Assembly: GCA_020630915.1 (NCBI GenBank)
Contig: JAHDIF010000004.1
Location: forward strand, 124,001 to 188,000
Direction of reading: 5' to 3'
Source: Dokdonia sp.
GTDB lineage: Bacteria > Bacteroidota > Bacteroidia > Flavobacteriales > Flavobacteriaceae
DNA: 64,000 bases
Below the pieces are notes generated by a model, which worked only from the letters and a program-made list of their open reading frames with translations, was not told where the DNA came from and did no database searches. Every line of letters starts with the position of its first letter. Positions within the stretch are counted from its first letter, which is position 1. Below are positions 55,862 to 64,000 of this stretch, piece after piece. Made by a program: the position numbers and the translations under genes.

Positions 55862-58192
55862 TTAGAAATCTAACTCGTCTGGAAGCTCATCGCTAACGCC
55901 TGTTCCTTTATATTTCTCACAATCTACTTCTATGGACAGATCTTTAGGTTTTTTGAACTCCTCGTCTGATATACCAAGTTCTTTGTTTTTATATACTTCC
56001 TTCATGTATAATCCCCACATAGGTAGCGCCATCGTAGCCCCTTGACCGTAGCGCAAACTAGGAAAATGCGTTGCACGATCATCTCCTCCTACCCAAACCC
56101 CTGTCACTAGGTTAGGCACAATACCCATAAACCATCCATCACTCTGGTTTTGTGTTGTTCCTGTTTTACCGGCAATAGCATTTGTAAAACCATAAGGATA
56201 GCCTGTAACAGCATTCTTATAATCTTCTCTTTTACCCATCCAAGTAGTTCGTAGTCTTTGCCCAGATCCTGATCTTGTAACACCTTCCATAAGTTGTAAG
56301 GTTACATAGGCACTCTCTGCACTTAGGACATCCCTTGTTTTTGGCACGTGTTGGTAAAGGATCGTACCATTTTTGTCTGCAATTGTGCTTACGATTTGTG
56401 GTTCTACAAAAACCCCTTGGTTTGCAAAAGCACCATAAGCAGATACCATTTCGTATAAACTTAAATCTGGTGTTCCTAATGCGATGGATGGAACAGGTGG
56501 AATGTCACCTTCTACTCCCAATTTTCTTACCAATTCTATTACGGGTTGTGGCCCTACTTTATCCATTAATCTTGCCGAAACCGTATTTATTGATTGCGCT
56601 AACGCATCTTTCATAGTGACCATTCCTCCATATTTTGCACTAGAATTATCTGGACACCAGTCTTTCATATTGCCGTGTTTACCCTCTGCAATACAGTATA
56701 ATGTGTTAGGGAGCGTATCACAGGGTGAAAGTCGTAATTGATCTACCGCTGTGGCATATAAAAAAGGCTTAAAAGTTGAGCCTACTTGACGTTTACCTGT
56801 TTGTACGTGATCGTACTGAAAATGATTCATATTAATCCCTCCTACCCAGGCACGCACTTCCCCTGTTTGCGGTACCATGGACATCATACCTGTACGTAAG
56901 AATTTCTTATAATAACGTATGGAGTCTCTAGGCGTCATCGTGGTGTCTATATTACCCTTCCAAGAAAAGATGCTCATATCTGTAGGCACATCAAAAGACT
57001 TTCTAATATCAGACTCACTTTTTCCTTGTGACTTCATCTTTCTCCACCTTGCAGAACTCTTGATGGCATTATTAAAAATACGATCAATATCTTCTGGCTC
57101 AATATCTCTAAAAGGTGCTATGTCGTTTTTCTCATTTTGCTTATCAAACTCTGCTTGCAGTCTGGGCATATGGGCAAGCATGGCATCTTCTGCCGCCTTT
57201 TGCATTCTAGAGTCTATGGTGGTGGTAATAGTTAATCCGTCTCTATAAATATTGTAGTATTCTAAATTGCCATCACTATCTTCTCCTTTAGGATTGTTTT
57301 TAATCCAATCCTTCATGAATTTCTTTAGGTTCTCTCTAAAATAGGTGGCAAGGCCGTCTGCGTGACCTTCTGGAGTGAATCTCACTACCATAGGCAAGGC
57401 CTGTAATGAGTCTTTCTCTGCAGTAGTAAGCATCCCATTCTTTTCCATCTGTTTAAAAACCTGATTACGACGACGCTTGGATTTTTCTCGAGAGATTTTA
57501 CGGTGTGGATTGAACTGCCTTGGATTTTTAAGCATGGCAACAAAAACAGCAGATTCATCTAGAGTAAGATCCTGTACATTTTTATTAAAATAAATTCTAG
57601 CAGCGCTGCTTATCCCTATAGCATTAAAAAGGAATCCTTGCTTGTTGAGATACATTGTCATGATCTCCTCTTTAGTATATTGGCGTTCTAACCTAACCGC
57701 TATTACATATTCCTTTACTTTTTGAAATAATCGTGCTGGAGTAGATTGAGCAGCTTGTCCCGTAAATAAGAGTTTAGATAATTGTTGCGTGACTGTACTT
57801 GCACCTCCTTGCTGTCCTAAGTAAGCTATTGCTCTTGTTGTTCCTTTAAAATCTATTCCAGAGTGGTCATAATAACGCTCATCTTCTGTAGCTACTAATG
57901 CATCTATTAGGTTCTGTGGCAAGTCTTCATATTTAATAGGTGTTCTATTCTCATTAAAGTAGGTTCCTAGTTGTACACCATCTGCACTCATGATCTTAGT
58001 CGCAAGATTGCTTTCTGGGTTTTCTAACTCTTCAAACGTAGGCAACTCTCCAAAGACATTCCAGCTGGCAAGTAAAAACAGTAAAATTACTGCTGCAAGA
58101 CCTCCTACAAAAAGTCTCCAGAACCATTTTATATATTTCCCAAAATCCTGAGGGGATTCTTTTTTCTTTTTAGGGGGAGATTTTGTTGCCAT
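55862..58192 (-). CDS. Penicillin-binding protein 1A (transglycosylase/transpeptidase)
   Basis: VATEDERYYDHSGIDFKGTTRA, GASTVTQQLSKLLF, GSTFKPFLYATA, GKTGTTQNQSDGWFMG. Confidence 0.95.
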   Translation of the reverse strand: MATKSPPKKKKESPQDFGKYIKWFWRLFVGGLAAVILLFLLASWNVFGELPTFEELENPESNLATKIMSADGVQLGTYFNENRTPIKYEDLPQNLIDALVATEDERYYDHSGIDFKGTTRAIAYLGQQGGASTVTQQLSKLLFTGQAAQSTPARLFQKVKEYVIAVRLERQYTKEEIMTMYLNKQGFLFNAIGISSAARIYFNKNVQDLTLDESAVFVAMLKNPRQFNPHRKISREKSKRRRNQVFKQMEKNGMLTTAEKDSLQALPMVVRFTPEGHADGLATYFRENLKKFMKDWIKNNPKGEDSDGNLEYYNIYRDGLTITTTIDSRMQKAAEDAMLAHMPRLQAEFDKQNEKNDIAPFRDIEPEDIDRIFNNAIKSSARWRKMKSQGKSESDIRKSFDVPTDMSIFSWKGNIDTTMTPRDSIRYYKKFLRTGMMSMVPQTGEVRAWVGGINMNHFQYDHVQTGKRQVGSTFKPFLYATAVDQLRLSPCDTLPNTLYCIAEGKHGNMKDWCPDNSSAKYGGMVTMKDALAQSINTVSARLMDKVGPQPVIELVRKLGVEGDIPPVPSIALGTPDLSLYEMVSAYGAFANQGVFVEPQIVSTIADKNGTILYQHVPKTRDVLSAESAYVTLQLMEGVTRSGSGQRLRTTWMGKREDYKNAVTGYPYGFTNAIAGKTGTTQNQSDGWFMGIVPNLVTGVWVGGDDRATHFPSLRYGQGATMALPMWGLYMKEVYKNKELGISDEEFKKPKDLSIEVDCEKYKGTGVSDELPDELDF

Positions 58193-58197
58193 GGATG

Positions 58198-58686
58198 TTA
58201 TTTTTTTGAGCGCTCTACACGTACTCCTACTTCTGTAATTCCTTTTAATTTTTGATCGCCTTGTACGTTTCCGTTTTTACGAACGGCGTGTGATATGTTA
58301 AGGGTGTAGTTTCCGCTTTCGCGAAAGCGTACTCCTTCTCGATACCACAGTTTGCTTTCTTTTACGTCGTTAAATCCTTTGCCTAACCAAGATCCATCTG
58401 GTGCTGCCATCGCATACTCCAGCGTGTCTATAAATTGCTTTCCGTTAGGGAAGTTTAACTCTGTAATTAAAAACAGGTTATTGTACTGATACTCATTATT
58501 ATTTCTAAGTGTGATAAACATATCGTACTCTTGGACTGTATCTGGCTCTTCTATTGTAAACATAACTGGCTCTTCTATAGACCAGTTTCCAGAAACAGTT
58601 TGATACCTGTCATAAACACTGTCTTGATCGCAGGATAGAAATAAGAACAGTAGTAACCCAAGTACACTTATATTACGAATTGCCAC
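58198..58686 (-). CDS. gldH: Gliding motility lipoprotein GldH (GTG start)
   Basis: LLLFLFLSCDQDSVYDRYQTVSGNWS lipobox and GldH-like sequence next to ricT-type gene; ORF-track N-terminus is overlong. Confidence 0.8.
   Translation of the reverse strand: MAIRNISVLGLLLFLFLSCDQDSVYDRYQTVSGNWSIEEPVMFTIEEPDTVQEYDMFITLRNNNEYQYNNLFLITELNFPNGKQFIDTLEYAMAAPDGSWLGKGFNDVKESKLWYREGVRFRESGNYTLNISHAVRKNGNVQGDQKLKGITEVGVRVERSKK
58315..58328. repeat. GCTTTCGCGAAAGC palindrome (gldH, FRES)
   Basis: Exact 14-mer. Confidence 0.95.
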
Positions 58687-59920
58687 TAGGTTTTGGTTTA
58701 TTTCGGTTCCTATTTTTATTTCTGTTATTAGGGCGACCTCCTTTTGATTGCCCTTGAGGCTTTTGGTTTGCGGTTGCCTTTTTCTTGTTACGACTGCGAT
58801 TATTACGTCTTTTCTGTCCTGATTGTTTAGGCTTGTCAAATCGGGTTAAGCTATCTTGTCCTACAACGTTGCCAAAATCTACTTTAGTATCTTCTACTAA
58901 CTCTGCAGCAAACTCTTCGAGACTAGCAACAGGCTTCTTTGCCTTGTTTGCCTCGATAATCTCATTTGCATGGGTAGTGGTAAGTTTATGCCAGTTCATC
59001 CACTCGCCTTCGTAGGCATACCATAGATGCCCTTGAAAGATATCTATCTTCTGGCAAACAGCGGTTCCTTTTTGAGTGTACAATTTCTGATCTGTCTTTG
59101 GGAATGCTTTGAGGGCATCCATATATGAGTCTAACTCAAAATTAAGACAGCATTTTAATTTACCACATTGTCCAGCGAGCTTTTGTGGGTTTAAAGAGAG
59201 TTGCTGGTATCTTGCAGCGCTTGTAGTTACAGATCTAAAATCTGTAAGCCAAGTAGAGCAACACAATTCTCTCCCGCAAGATCCGATGCCTCCTAATCTT
59301 GAAGCTTCTTGACGCAGGCCTATTTGCTTCATCTCTATGCGCGTTCTAAATTCTTGTGCAAACTCTTTTATGAGCTGTCGGAAATCTACACGATCTTCTG
59401 CCGTGTAGTAAAAAGTAGCTTTAGACCCATCTCCTTGAAACTCAATATCAGATATTTTCATCTGTAAATCGAGCCTTATGGCAATCTGTCTTGCCTTGAC
59501 CTTCATAGGCTCTTCTTTGTCTCGAGCCTTGGTCCATATGTCTATGTCTTTTTGGGAAGCCTTTCTGTACACTTTAAGAGTCTCTTCGGTATCTTGCTTT
59601 ATTTTCTTGCGCTTCATTTGTACGCGCACAAGTTCTCCCGCGAGGGTCACCATCCCTATATCGTGTCCCGATTGTGCTTGGGTAGCCACAATATCTCCTA
59701 TACTTAACGTAAGTCCATCTGCGTTTTTATAATACCCTTTTCGACCATTTTTGAATCGGACCTCTACGTAATTAAAAGGTTCTTGACCTTCTGGTAGAGA
59801 CATATTAGAAAGCCAGTCAAAGACTGTAAGTTTATTACATCCATCGGTACCACAGGTTCCATTATTCTTACAACCTTTAGGTTGCCCATCTGCACCTGTG
59901 CCACAATTACCGCACGCCAT
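58673..59920 (-). CDS. ricT: PSP1/RicT domain protein
   Basis: Cys-rich N-terminus, RQEASRLGGIGSCGRELCCSTWL, LAGQCGKLKCCLNFE. Confidence 0.9.
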   Translation of the reverse strand: MACGNCGTGADGQPKGCKNNGTCGTDGCNKLTVFDWLSNMSLPEGQEPFNYVEVRFKNGRKGYYKNADGLTLSIGDIVATQAQSGHDIGMVTLAGELVRVQMKRKKIKQDTEETLKVYRKASQKDIDIWTKARDKEEPMKVKARQIAIRLDLQMKISDIEFQGDGSKATFYYTAEDRVDFRQLIKEFAQEFRTRIEMKQIGLRQEASRLGGIGSCGRELCCSTWLTDFRSVTTSAARYQQLSLNPQKLAGQCGKLKCCLNFELDSYMDALKAFPKTDQKLYTQKGTAVCQKIDIFQGHLWYAYEGEWMNWHKLTTTHANEIIEANKAKKPVASLEEFAAELVEDTKVDFGNVVGQDSLTRFDKPKQSGQKRRNNRSRNKKKATANQKPQGQSKGGRPNNRNKNRNRNKPKPSGNS

Positions 59921-60110
59921 ATTATATATGTATATTATAAAGTCAAACTCGCCAATGCGTCGCTTAACATCTTCTTATTAATAAAAAACTATGAAAGTTA
60001 AAGATAGCATTTCTACACTTTATTTGCTTAAAAGACATTAAAATTAACCAAATAAAAAAGGTTGCCAGTGATAAGGCAGCCTCGAAATGAACTTGGGGAA
60101 ATTATTTATT

Positions 60111-60665
60111 TTAGAATTTATATCCAACACCAACTCTGAAGGTATTTCTTCGTGCGAATAAAATATCAAGAACGTTGTCTGAAGCCAATTTGGTAAAGCC
60201 AAAGTTATAAACGGTTTCTGCAAAAAACGTATTAGAAATATCATATTGAACCCCAATCGGAATACCAAAACCAATATTATTTATAACCTCCGACCCCCTT
60301 TGATTTAAATCTTCTTCTGGATTTAACAGAAAATCTATTCTAACTCCAGAAAAAACGTGCCACTTTTTTAAAATATGATATTTATACACTACTGGAGTCT
60401 CAAGAAAAGTATAAATATCTGTCCAAGAAATGAGAGCACCTATTTCAAAAGAACCGTTTTCTGATACTGTTTTTTCAAGAAATAGCCCTCCATAAGCCTC
60501 AGTGCCTAAATATCCAGATCTTTGTCCTTGTGAGTCATTCCCGTTAGTTGAACTATTATTTACTCCTGATTTTATAGAAAAAGATATTGGTGTCGTACTA
60601 TTTTCCTGGGCTACCATTGTTAATAGCGTTAGTTTTATGATACTTAATAGTACAAATTTTTTCAT
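60111..60665 (-). CDS. Outer-membrane beta-barrel type hypothetical protein
   Basis: Signal peptide, alternating beta pattern, C-terminal RVGVGYKF. Confidence 0.6.
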   Translation of the reverse strand: MKKFVLLSIIKLTLLTMVAQENSTTPISFSIKSGVNNSSTNGNDSQGQRSGYLGTEAYGGLFLEKTVSENGSFEIGALISWTDIYTFLETPVVYKYHILKKWHVFSGVRIDFLLNPEEDLNQRGSEVINNIGFGIPIGVQYDISNTFFAETVYNFGFTKLASDNVLDILFARRNTFRVGVGYKF

Positions 60666-60686
60666 TTTTAAAAACAGTCTTAACAA

Positions 60687-61718
60687 CTATAACTTAAACT
60701 TTAGTTTTTCAGATCTCCCTTTCTTAAAAATCTTGTTACTATTGCCCTTGCCGCTGCGAAGTGCTTTTTGTTCCTCATAAGGTAAGGCTGCAATTTCTGC
60801 ACATTCTAACGAGCAGCAATTCTCCATAGCACTGGCACATTCTTCACATTGAATAAAGAGCAAATGACACGCTTCATTGGCACAATTTACATGTGTATCA
60901 CAAGGCTTTCCACATTGGTGACAATTTGCTATAATTTCATTAGAAATACGCTCGCCACGACGATGATCAAAGACAAAATTCTTTCCCTTAAACTTATTCT
61001 CGAGCTTCTTTTCTTCCACCTGTCTCGCATACTCTATAATACCACCTTCCAGCTGGTAGACTTGTTTAAATCCTTTGTGTTTAAAATAAGCACTTGCTTT
61101 CTCACAACGTATTCCTCCAGTGCAATACATTACGAGCTTTTTATCTTCTTTGTGGTCTTTTAAATCTTCTTCTATGATGTCTAAAGAGTCTCTAAAAGTA
61201 TCTACATCAGGAGTAACCGCGTTTTTAAAATGGCCTATCTCGCTCTCATAATGATTTCTCATATCTACAAGAACGGTATCTTCTTGTTCTATTAAGTCGT
61301 TAAAGGTAGCCGCATCTACATGTACTCCTTTATTGGTCACATCAAAACTGGCGTCATCGAGTCCATCAGCTACAATTTTTTTACGCACTTTAACCTTTAA
61401 TTTTAAAAAAGATTTATTGTCTTGCTCTCTAGCAATGTTAAGACGTACATTTTCAAGAAAATTAATTTGGTCCAGAAAATTCTTGAACTCTTCAAACCTA
61501 TTTGCAGGGATACTCATTTGAGCATTTATTCCTTCGTTGGCCACATAAATTCTTCCAAGAGCTTCCATAGGATGCCAAGCAAGAAAAAGATGATCTCTAA
61601 AGAGTTGTGGGTTGCCTATTTGGGCATATTGATAAAAAGAGAGTGTGAGGCGTTCCTGTCCTGCTTCTTCGATAAGTTGTGCTCTCTCTTTTGCGCTTAA
61701 TTTGTTGTACAGTTGCAT
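60687..61718 (-). CDS. trhO: tRNA uridine(34) hydroxylase/rhodanese TrhO
   Basis: YVANEGINAQMS, VLVDMRNHYESEIGHF, YCTGGIRCEKASAYFKHKGF. Confidence 0.94.
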   Translation of the reverse strand: MQLYNKLSAKERAQLIEEAGQERLTLSFYQYAQIGNPQLFRDHLFLAWHPMEALGRIYVANEGINAQMSIPANRFEEFKNFLDQINFLENVRLNIAREQDNKSFLKLKVKVRKKIVADGLDDASFDVTNKGVHVDAATFNDLIEQEDTVLVDMRNHYESEIGHFKNAVTPDVDTFRDSLDIIEEDLKDHKEDKKLVMYCTGGIRCEKASAYFKHKGFKQVYQLEGGIIEYARQVEEKKLENKFKGKNFVFDHRRGERISNEIIANCHQCGKPCDTHVNCANEACHLLFIQCEECASAMENCCSLECAEIAALPYEEQKALRSGKGNSNKIFKKGRSEKLKFKL

Positions 61719-61752
61719 GCTATACTTTTTAAGATTAAAAGATTGTAAAAGG

Positions 61753-61760
61753 CAAAGGTA
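61753..61760 (-). promoter_or_regulatory. Candidate -7 element TACCTTTG of trhO
   Basis: Exact TAnnTTTG on minus strand 35 nt before the start codon. Confidence 0.4.
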
Positions 61761-61783
61761 CACTTTCCTAAATATTCCTACAT

Positions 61784-61821
61784 AAAAAATGCCCGGAGGA
61801 TCTTCCTGCGGGCATTTTTTA
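61784..61821 (-). terminator. Strong intrinsic terminator
   Basis: AAAAAATGCCCG-gaggatcttcctg-CGGGCATTTTTT. Confidence 0.75.
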
Positions 61822-61876
61822 GAACGGCTAATTCATAGTTAAAACTTATTTGTTTCATAAGTGTTTAGAATTATAG

Positions 61877-61969
61877 CTATCCTCCCTCCAACCTCTGCAG
61901 GTACGCCAGCATCATAAGACGTTGCTTTGAAGGTCGGATTCTTATTATTTTAATTGATTTATAACTCAT
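61877..61969 (-). CDS. Candidate small ORF (30 aa), unverified
   Basis: ATG...TAG: MSYKSIKIIRIRPSKQRLMMLAYLQRLEGG, upstream of a minus-strand terminator. Confidence 0.2.
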   Translation of the reverse strand: MSYKSIKIIRIRPSKQRLMMLAYLQRLEGG

Positions 61970-62059
61970 TTAATACTACTTCTCACTAAGTAGACGTAAA
62001 AATTTTGAAAGGTTGCGTCAGGTTTATTTTGTTTCTATTTTGTTGTTGAAAAGTATTAC

Positions 62060-62073
62060 GCTTTCGCGAAAGC
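62060..62073. repeat. GCTTTCGCGAAAGC palindrome, intergenic (upstream of recA)
   Basis: Exact 14-mer. Confidence 0.95.
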
Positions 62074-62140
62074 GTATCTTGCCCTCCTTTAAAAGAAAGC
62101 TTATTTTTACTACTCTATTGTACATTCAAAAAAAAGCATA

Positions 62141-63148
62141 ATGAGTAAAGAAAAAGATGCCAAATTAAAGGCACTCCAACTTACCCTTGATAAATTAGAT
62201 AAGACCTACGGAAAAGGTACGGTAATGAAGATGGGAGACTCTGCCATAGAAGAGGTAGATTCAATCCCTACAGGTTCTTTAGGACTTGATGTTGCCCTAG
62301 GCGTAGGAGGATATCCTAGAGGCCGAATTATAGAAATCTATGGTCCAGAATCTTCTGGTAAGACTACACTCACATTGCACGCCATAGCAGAAGCACAGAA
62401 AAAAGGAGGAATCGCTGCATTTATTGATGCCGAGCACGCCTTTGATCGTTTCTATGCAGAAAAATTGAATGTAGATATCGAAAACCTTATCATATCACAA
62501 CCTGATAATGGAGAGCAAGCTCTCGAGATTGCAGACAATTTAATACGCTCTGGAGCTATTGATATTATTGTCATTGATTCTGTCGCGGCACTTACCCCTA
62601 AAAGTGAAATTGAAGGTGAGATGGGAGATTCTAAAATGGGGCTTCACGCGAGATTAATGTCTCAGGCACTACGTAAACTTACGGGCTCCATAAGCAAGAC
62701 CAATTGTACGGTGTTTTTTATTAACCAGTTAAGAGAAAAGATCGGGGTAATGTTTGGAAACCCAGAAACCACCACAGGAGGAAATGCGCTAAAATTCTAT
62801 GCGTCTGTAAGACTCGATATACGCCGCTCTACTCAAATAAAAGATAGCAATGCCGAGGTGCAAGGAAATAAAACTCGAGTAAAAGTGGTAAAAAACAAAG
62901 TGGCACCACCTTTTAGAACAGCGGAGTTTGATATTATGTACGGACAAGGGATCTCTAAAGTAGGTGAGATCATTGATATAGGAGTGAACTACGAAATCAT
63001 CAAAAAAGCAGGCTCTTGGTTCTCTTACCAAGACACAAAACTAGGTCAAGGGCGCGATGCGGTAAAAGCATTGTTATTAGACAATCCAGATCTTATGGAT
63101 GAACTAGAAACCAAAATACACGAAGCTATTAAAATAGCGGCAGAATAA
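62141..63148 (+). CDS. recA: Recombinase RecA
   Basis: [63 protein letters not shown]. Confidence 0.98.
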   Translation: MSKEKDAKLKALQLTLDKLDKTYGKGTVMKMGDSAIEEVDSIPTGSLGLDVALGVGGYPRGRIIEIYGPESSGKTTLTLHAIAEAQKKGGIAAFIDAEHAFDRFYAEKLNVDIENLIISQPDNGEQALEIADNLIRSGAIDIIVIDSVAALTPKSEIEGEMGDSKMGLHARLMSQALRKLTGSISKTNCTVFFINQLREKIGVMFGNPETTTGGNALKFYASVRLDIRRSTQIKDSNAEVQGNKTRVKVVKNKVAPPFRTAEFDIMYGQGISKVGEIIDIGVNYEIIKKAGSWFSYQDTKLGQGRDAVKALLLDNPDLMDELETKIHEAIKIAAE

Positions 63149-63150
63149 TT

Positions 63151-63182
63151 AAAAACCTCCCACCACTGGGAGGTTTTTCCTT
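63151..63182 (+). terminator. recA terminator
   Basis: AAAAACCTCCCA-ccac-TGGGAGGTTTTT. Confidence 0.75.
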
Positions 63183-63237
63183 TTAGAACGCAACCTTTGG
63201 AGATATTACGCATCTATGGAATAGATTATCCCCCTAG

Positions 63238-63654
63238 ATGATGAAAAATATTGTAAAATTTCTATTGATTTTAGTGTGTGTGTCCAGCTGTAGTACTGAT
63301 GATGCTCCTAATTTCTTCTTTGACTTTGTTGCTGTAGAGAGTGTTTCTGACATACCTGAAGCTTTTGTGGTAAATCAGTCGGAAACCATTGAAGTGACCT
63401 ATTTGAGGCCTTCTACCTGCCACGGTTTTGATGGTTTTGATATTGAGAAAAATGGCGATATTAGAGAAATCACTATAATTAATAAAGTTGTAGAAGAAAA
63501 TAACGGGTGTTCTAATTTAGAGAATGATTTACGTACTGCTCCTTTAACCTTTAATCCAGAAGAAGCTGGCACAGTAACTCTCAAATTTTACTCGGGTAAT
63601 AACGAGGCAGGAGAACCAACATTTTTAACATTTGACGTGCCTATTGTAGAATAA
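63238..63654 (+). CDS. Hypothetical lipoprotein
   Basis: FLLILVCVSSCSTDD lipobox. Confidence 0.6.
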   Translation: MMKNIVKFLLILVCVSSCSTDDAPNFFFDFVAVESVSDIPEAFVVNQSETIEVTYLRPSTCHGFDGFDIEKNGDIREITIINKVVEENNGCSNLENDLRTAPLTFNPEEAGTVTLKFYSGNNEAGEPTFLTFDVPIVE

Positions 63655-63675
63655 ATACTAACCAATAAAGCCAAT

Positions 63676-64000
63676 TTGAGTCTAGACCAACTCATAAATG
63701 ATTGCAAAGAAAAGCATCTAAAAGCACAGGAAGAATTATATAAGCGATATGCTACGAGTCTTTTTTCTGTTTGTTTAAAATATGCTTCTAGCTATGCAGA
63801 TGCAGAAGATATTTTGCAAGATTCATTTATGATTATTTTTGATAAAATAGCGCAGTACAAAAATAAAGGTTCGTTTGAAGGTTGGTTAAAACGTATTGCT
63901 ATAAACACTGCCTTGCAACGGTATAGAAAACCAGGCGTGTTTAACATAATTAATGAAGAAAATATACCAGAAGTACTAGTTGAGGTAGATGAAGAAAGTA
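63676..64000 (+). CDS. RNA polymerase sigma-70 family (ECF) factor, truncated by window end (TTG start)
   Basis: Translation LSLDQLINDCKEKHLKAQEELYKRYATSLFSVCLKYASSYADAEDILQDSFMIIFDKIAQYKNKGSFEGWLKRIAINTALQRYRK; not in ORF track. Confidence 0.85.
   Translation, partial: MSLDQLINDCKEKHLKAQEELYKRYATSLFSVCLKYASSYADAEDILQDSFMIIFDKIAQYKNKGSFEGWLKRIAINTALQRYRKPGVFNIINEENIPEVLVEVDEES

Noticed and set aside
1-64000. CRISPR arrays, prophage, integrase or classical IS transposases
   Set aside because: No regularly spaced repeats, phage structural genes or transposase motifs were seen.

Overview
Chromosomal window from a marine Flavobacteriaceae-type bacterium (Dokdonia-like by gene content and style; inference only). 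It is almost entirely coding. Recognisable blocks: ribF(partial)-pth-rplY-prs and a tRNA-Leu(CAA); a ligase-associated DNA-repair operon (exonuclease, ATP-dependent ligase, Lhr-type helicase, PdeM-type phosphoesterase); a tandem array of three very large proteins (carboxypeptidase-regulatory, VWA-like, TonB-plug, TPR and DUF2135-like domains, no beta-barrel); a heme-biosynthesis region (hemJ, hemH, hemA, hemC, hemD, hemE, hemF, hemB); an M36 T9SS metalloprotease; a CoA-transferase pair; PBP1A-gldH-ricT; trhO; recA; and the start of an ECF sigma factor. The most unusual content is the repeat landscape. (1) A 14-bp perfect palindrome GCTTTCGCGAAAGC is scattered about every 3 kb, mostly inside genes, where it writes AFAK, FRES or LSRK into unrelated proteins. 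A non-palindromic sister class is GCTTRCGCGAAA, and two hybrid copies are split by a CCTGCC/GGCAGG element. (2) Two ~109-nt direct repeats flank a GIY-YIG nuclease gene, and both fold on paper into the same four-stem cloverleaf with compensatory base changes. (3) A tandemly expanded family of barrel-less TonB-plug proteins. All calls are by eye from sequence and translations; no searches were run.
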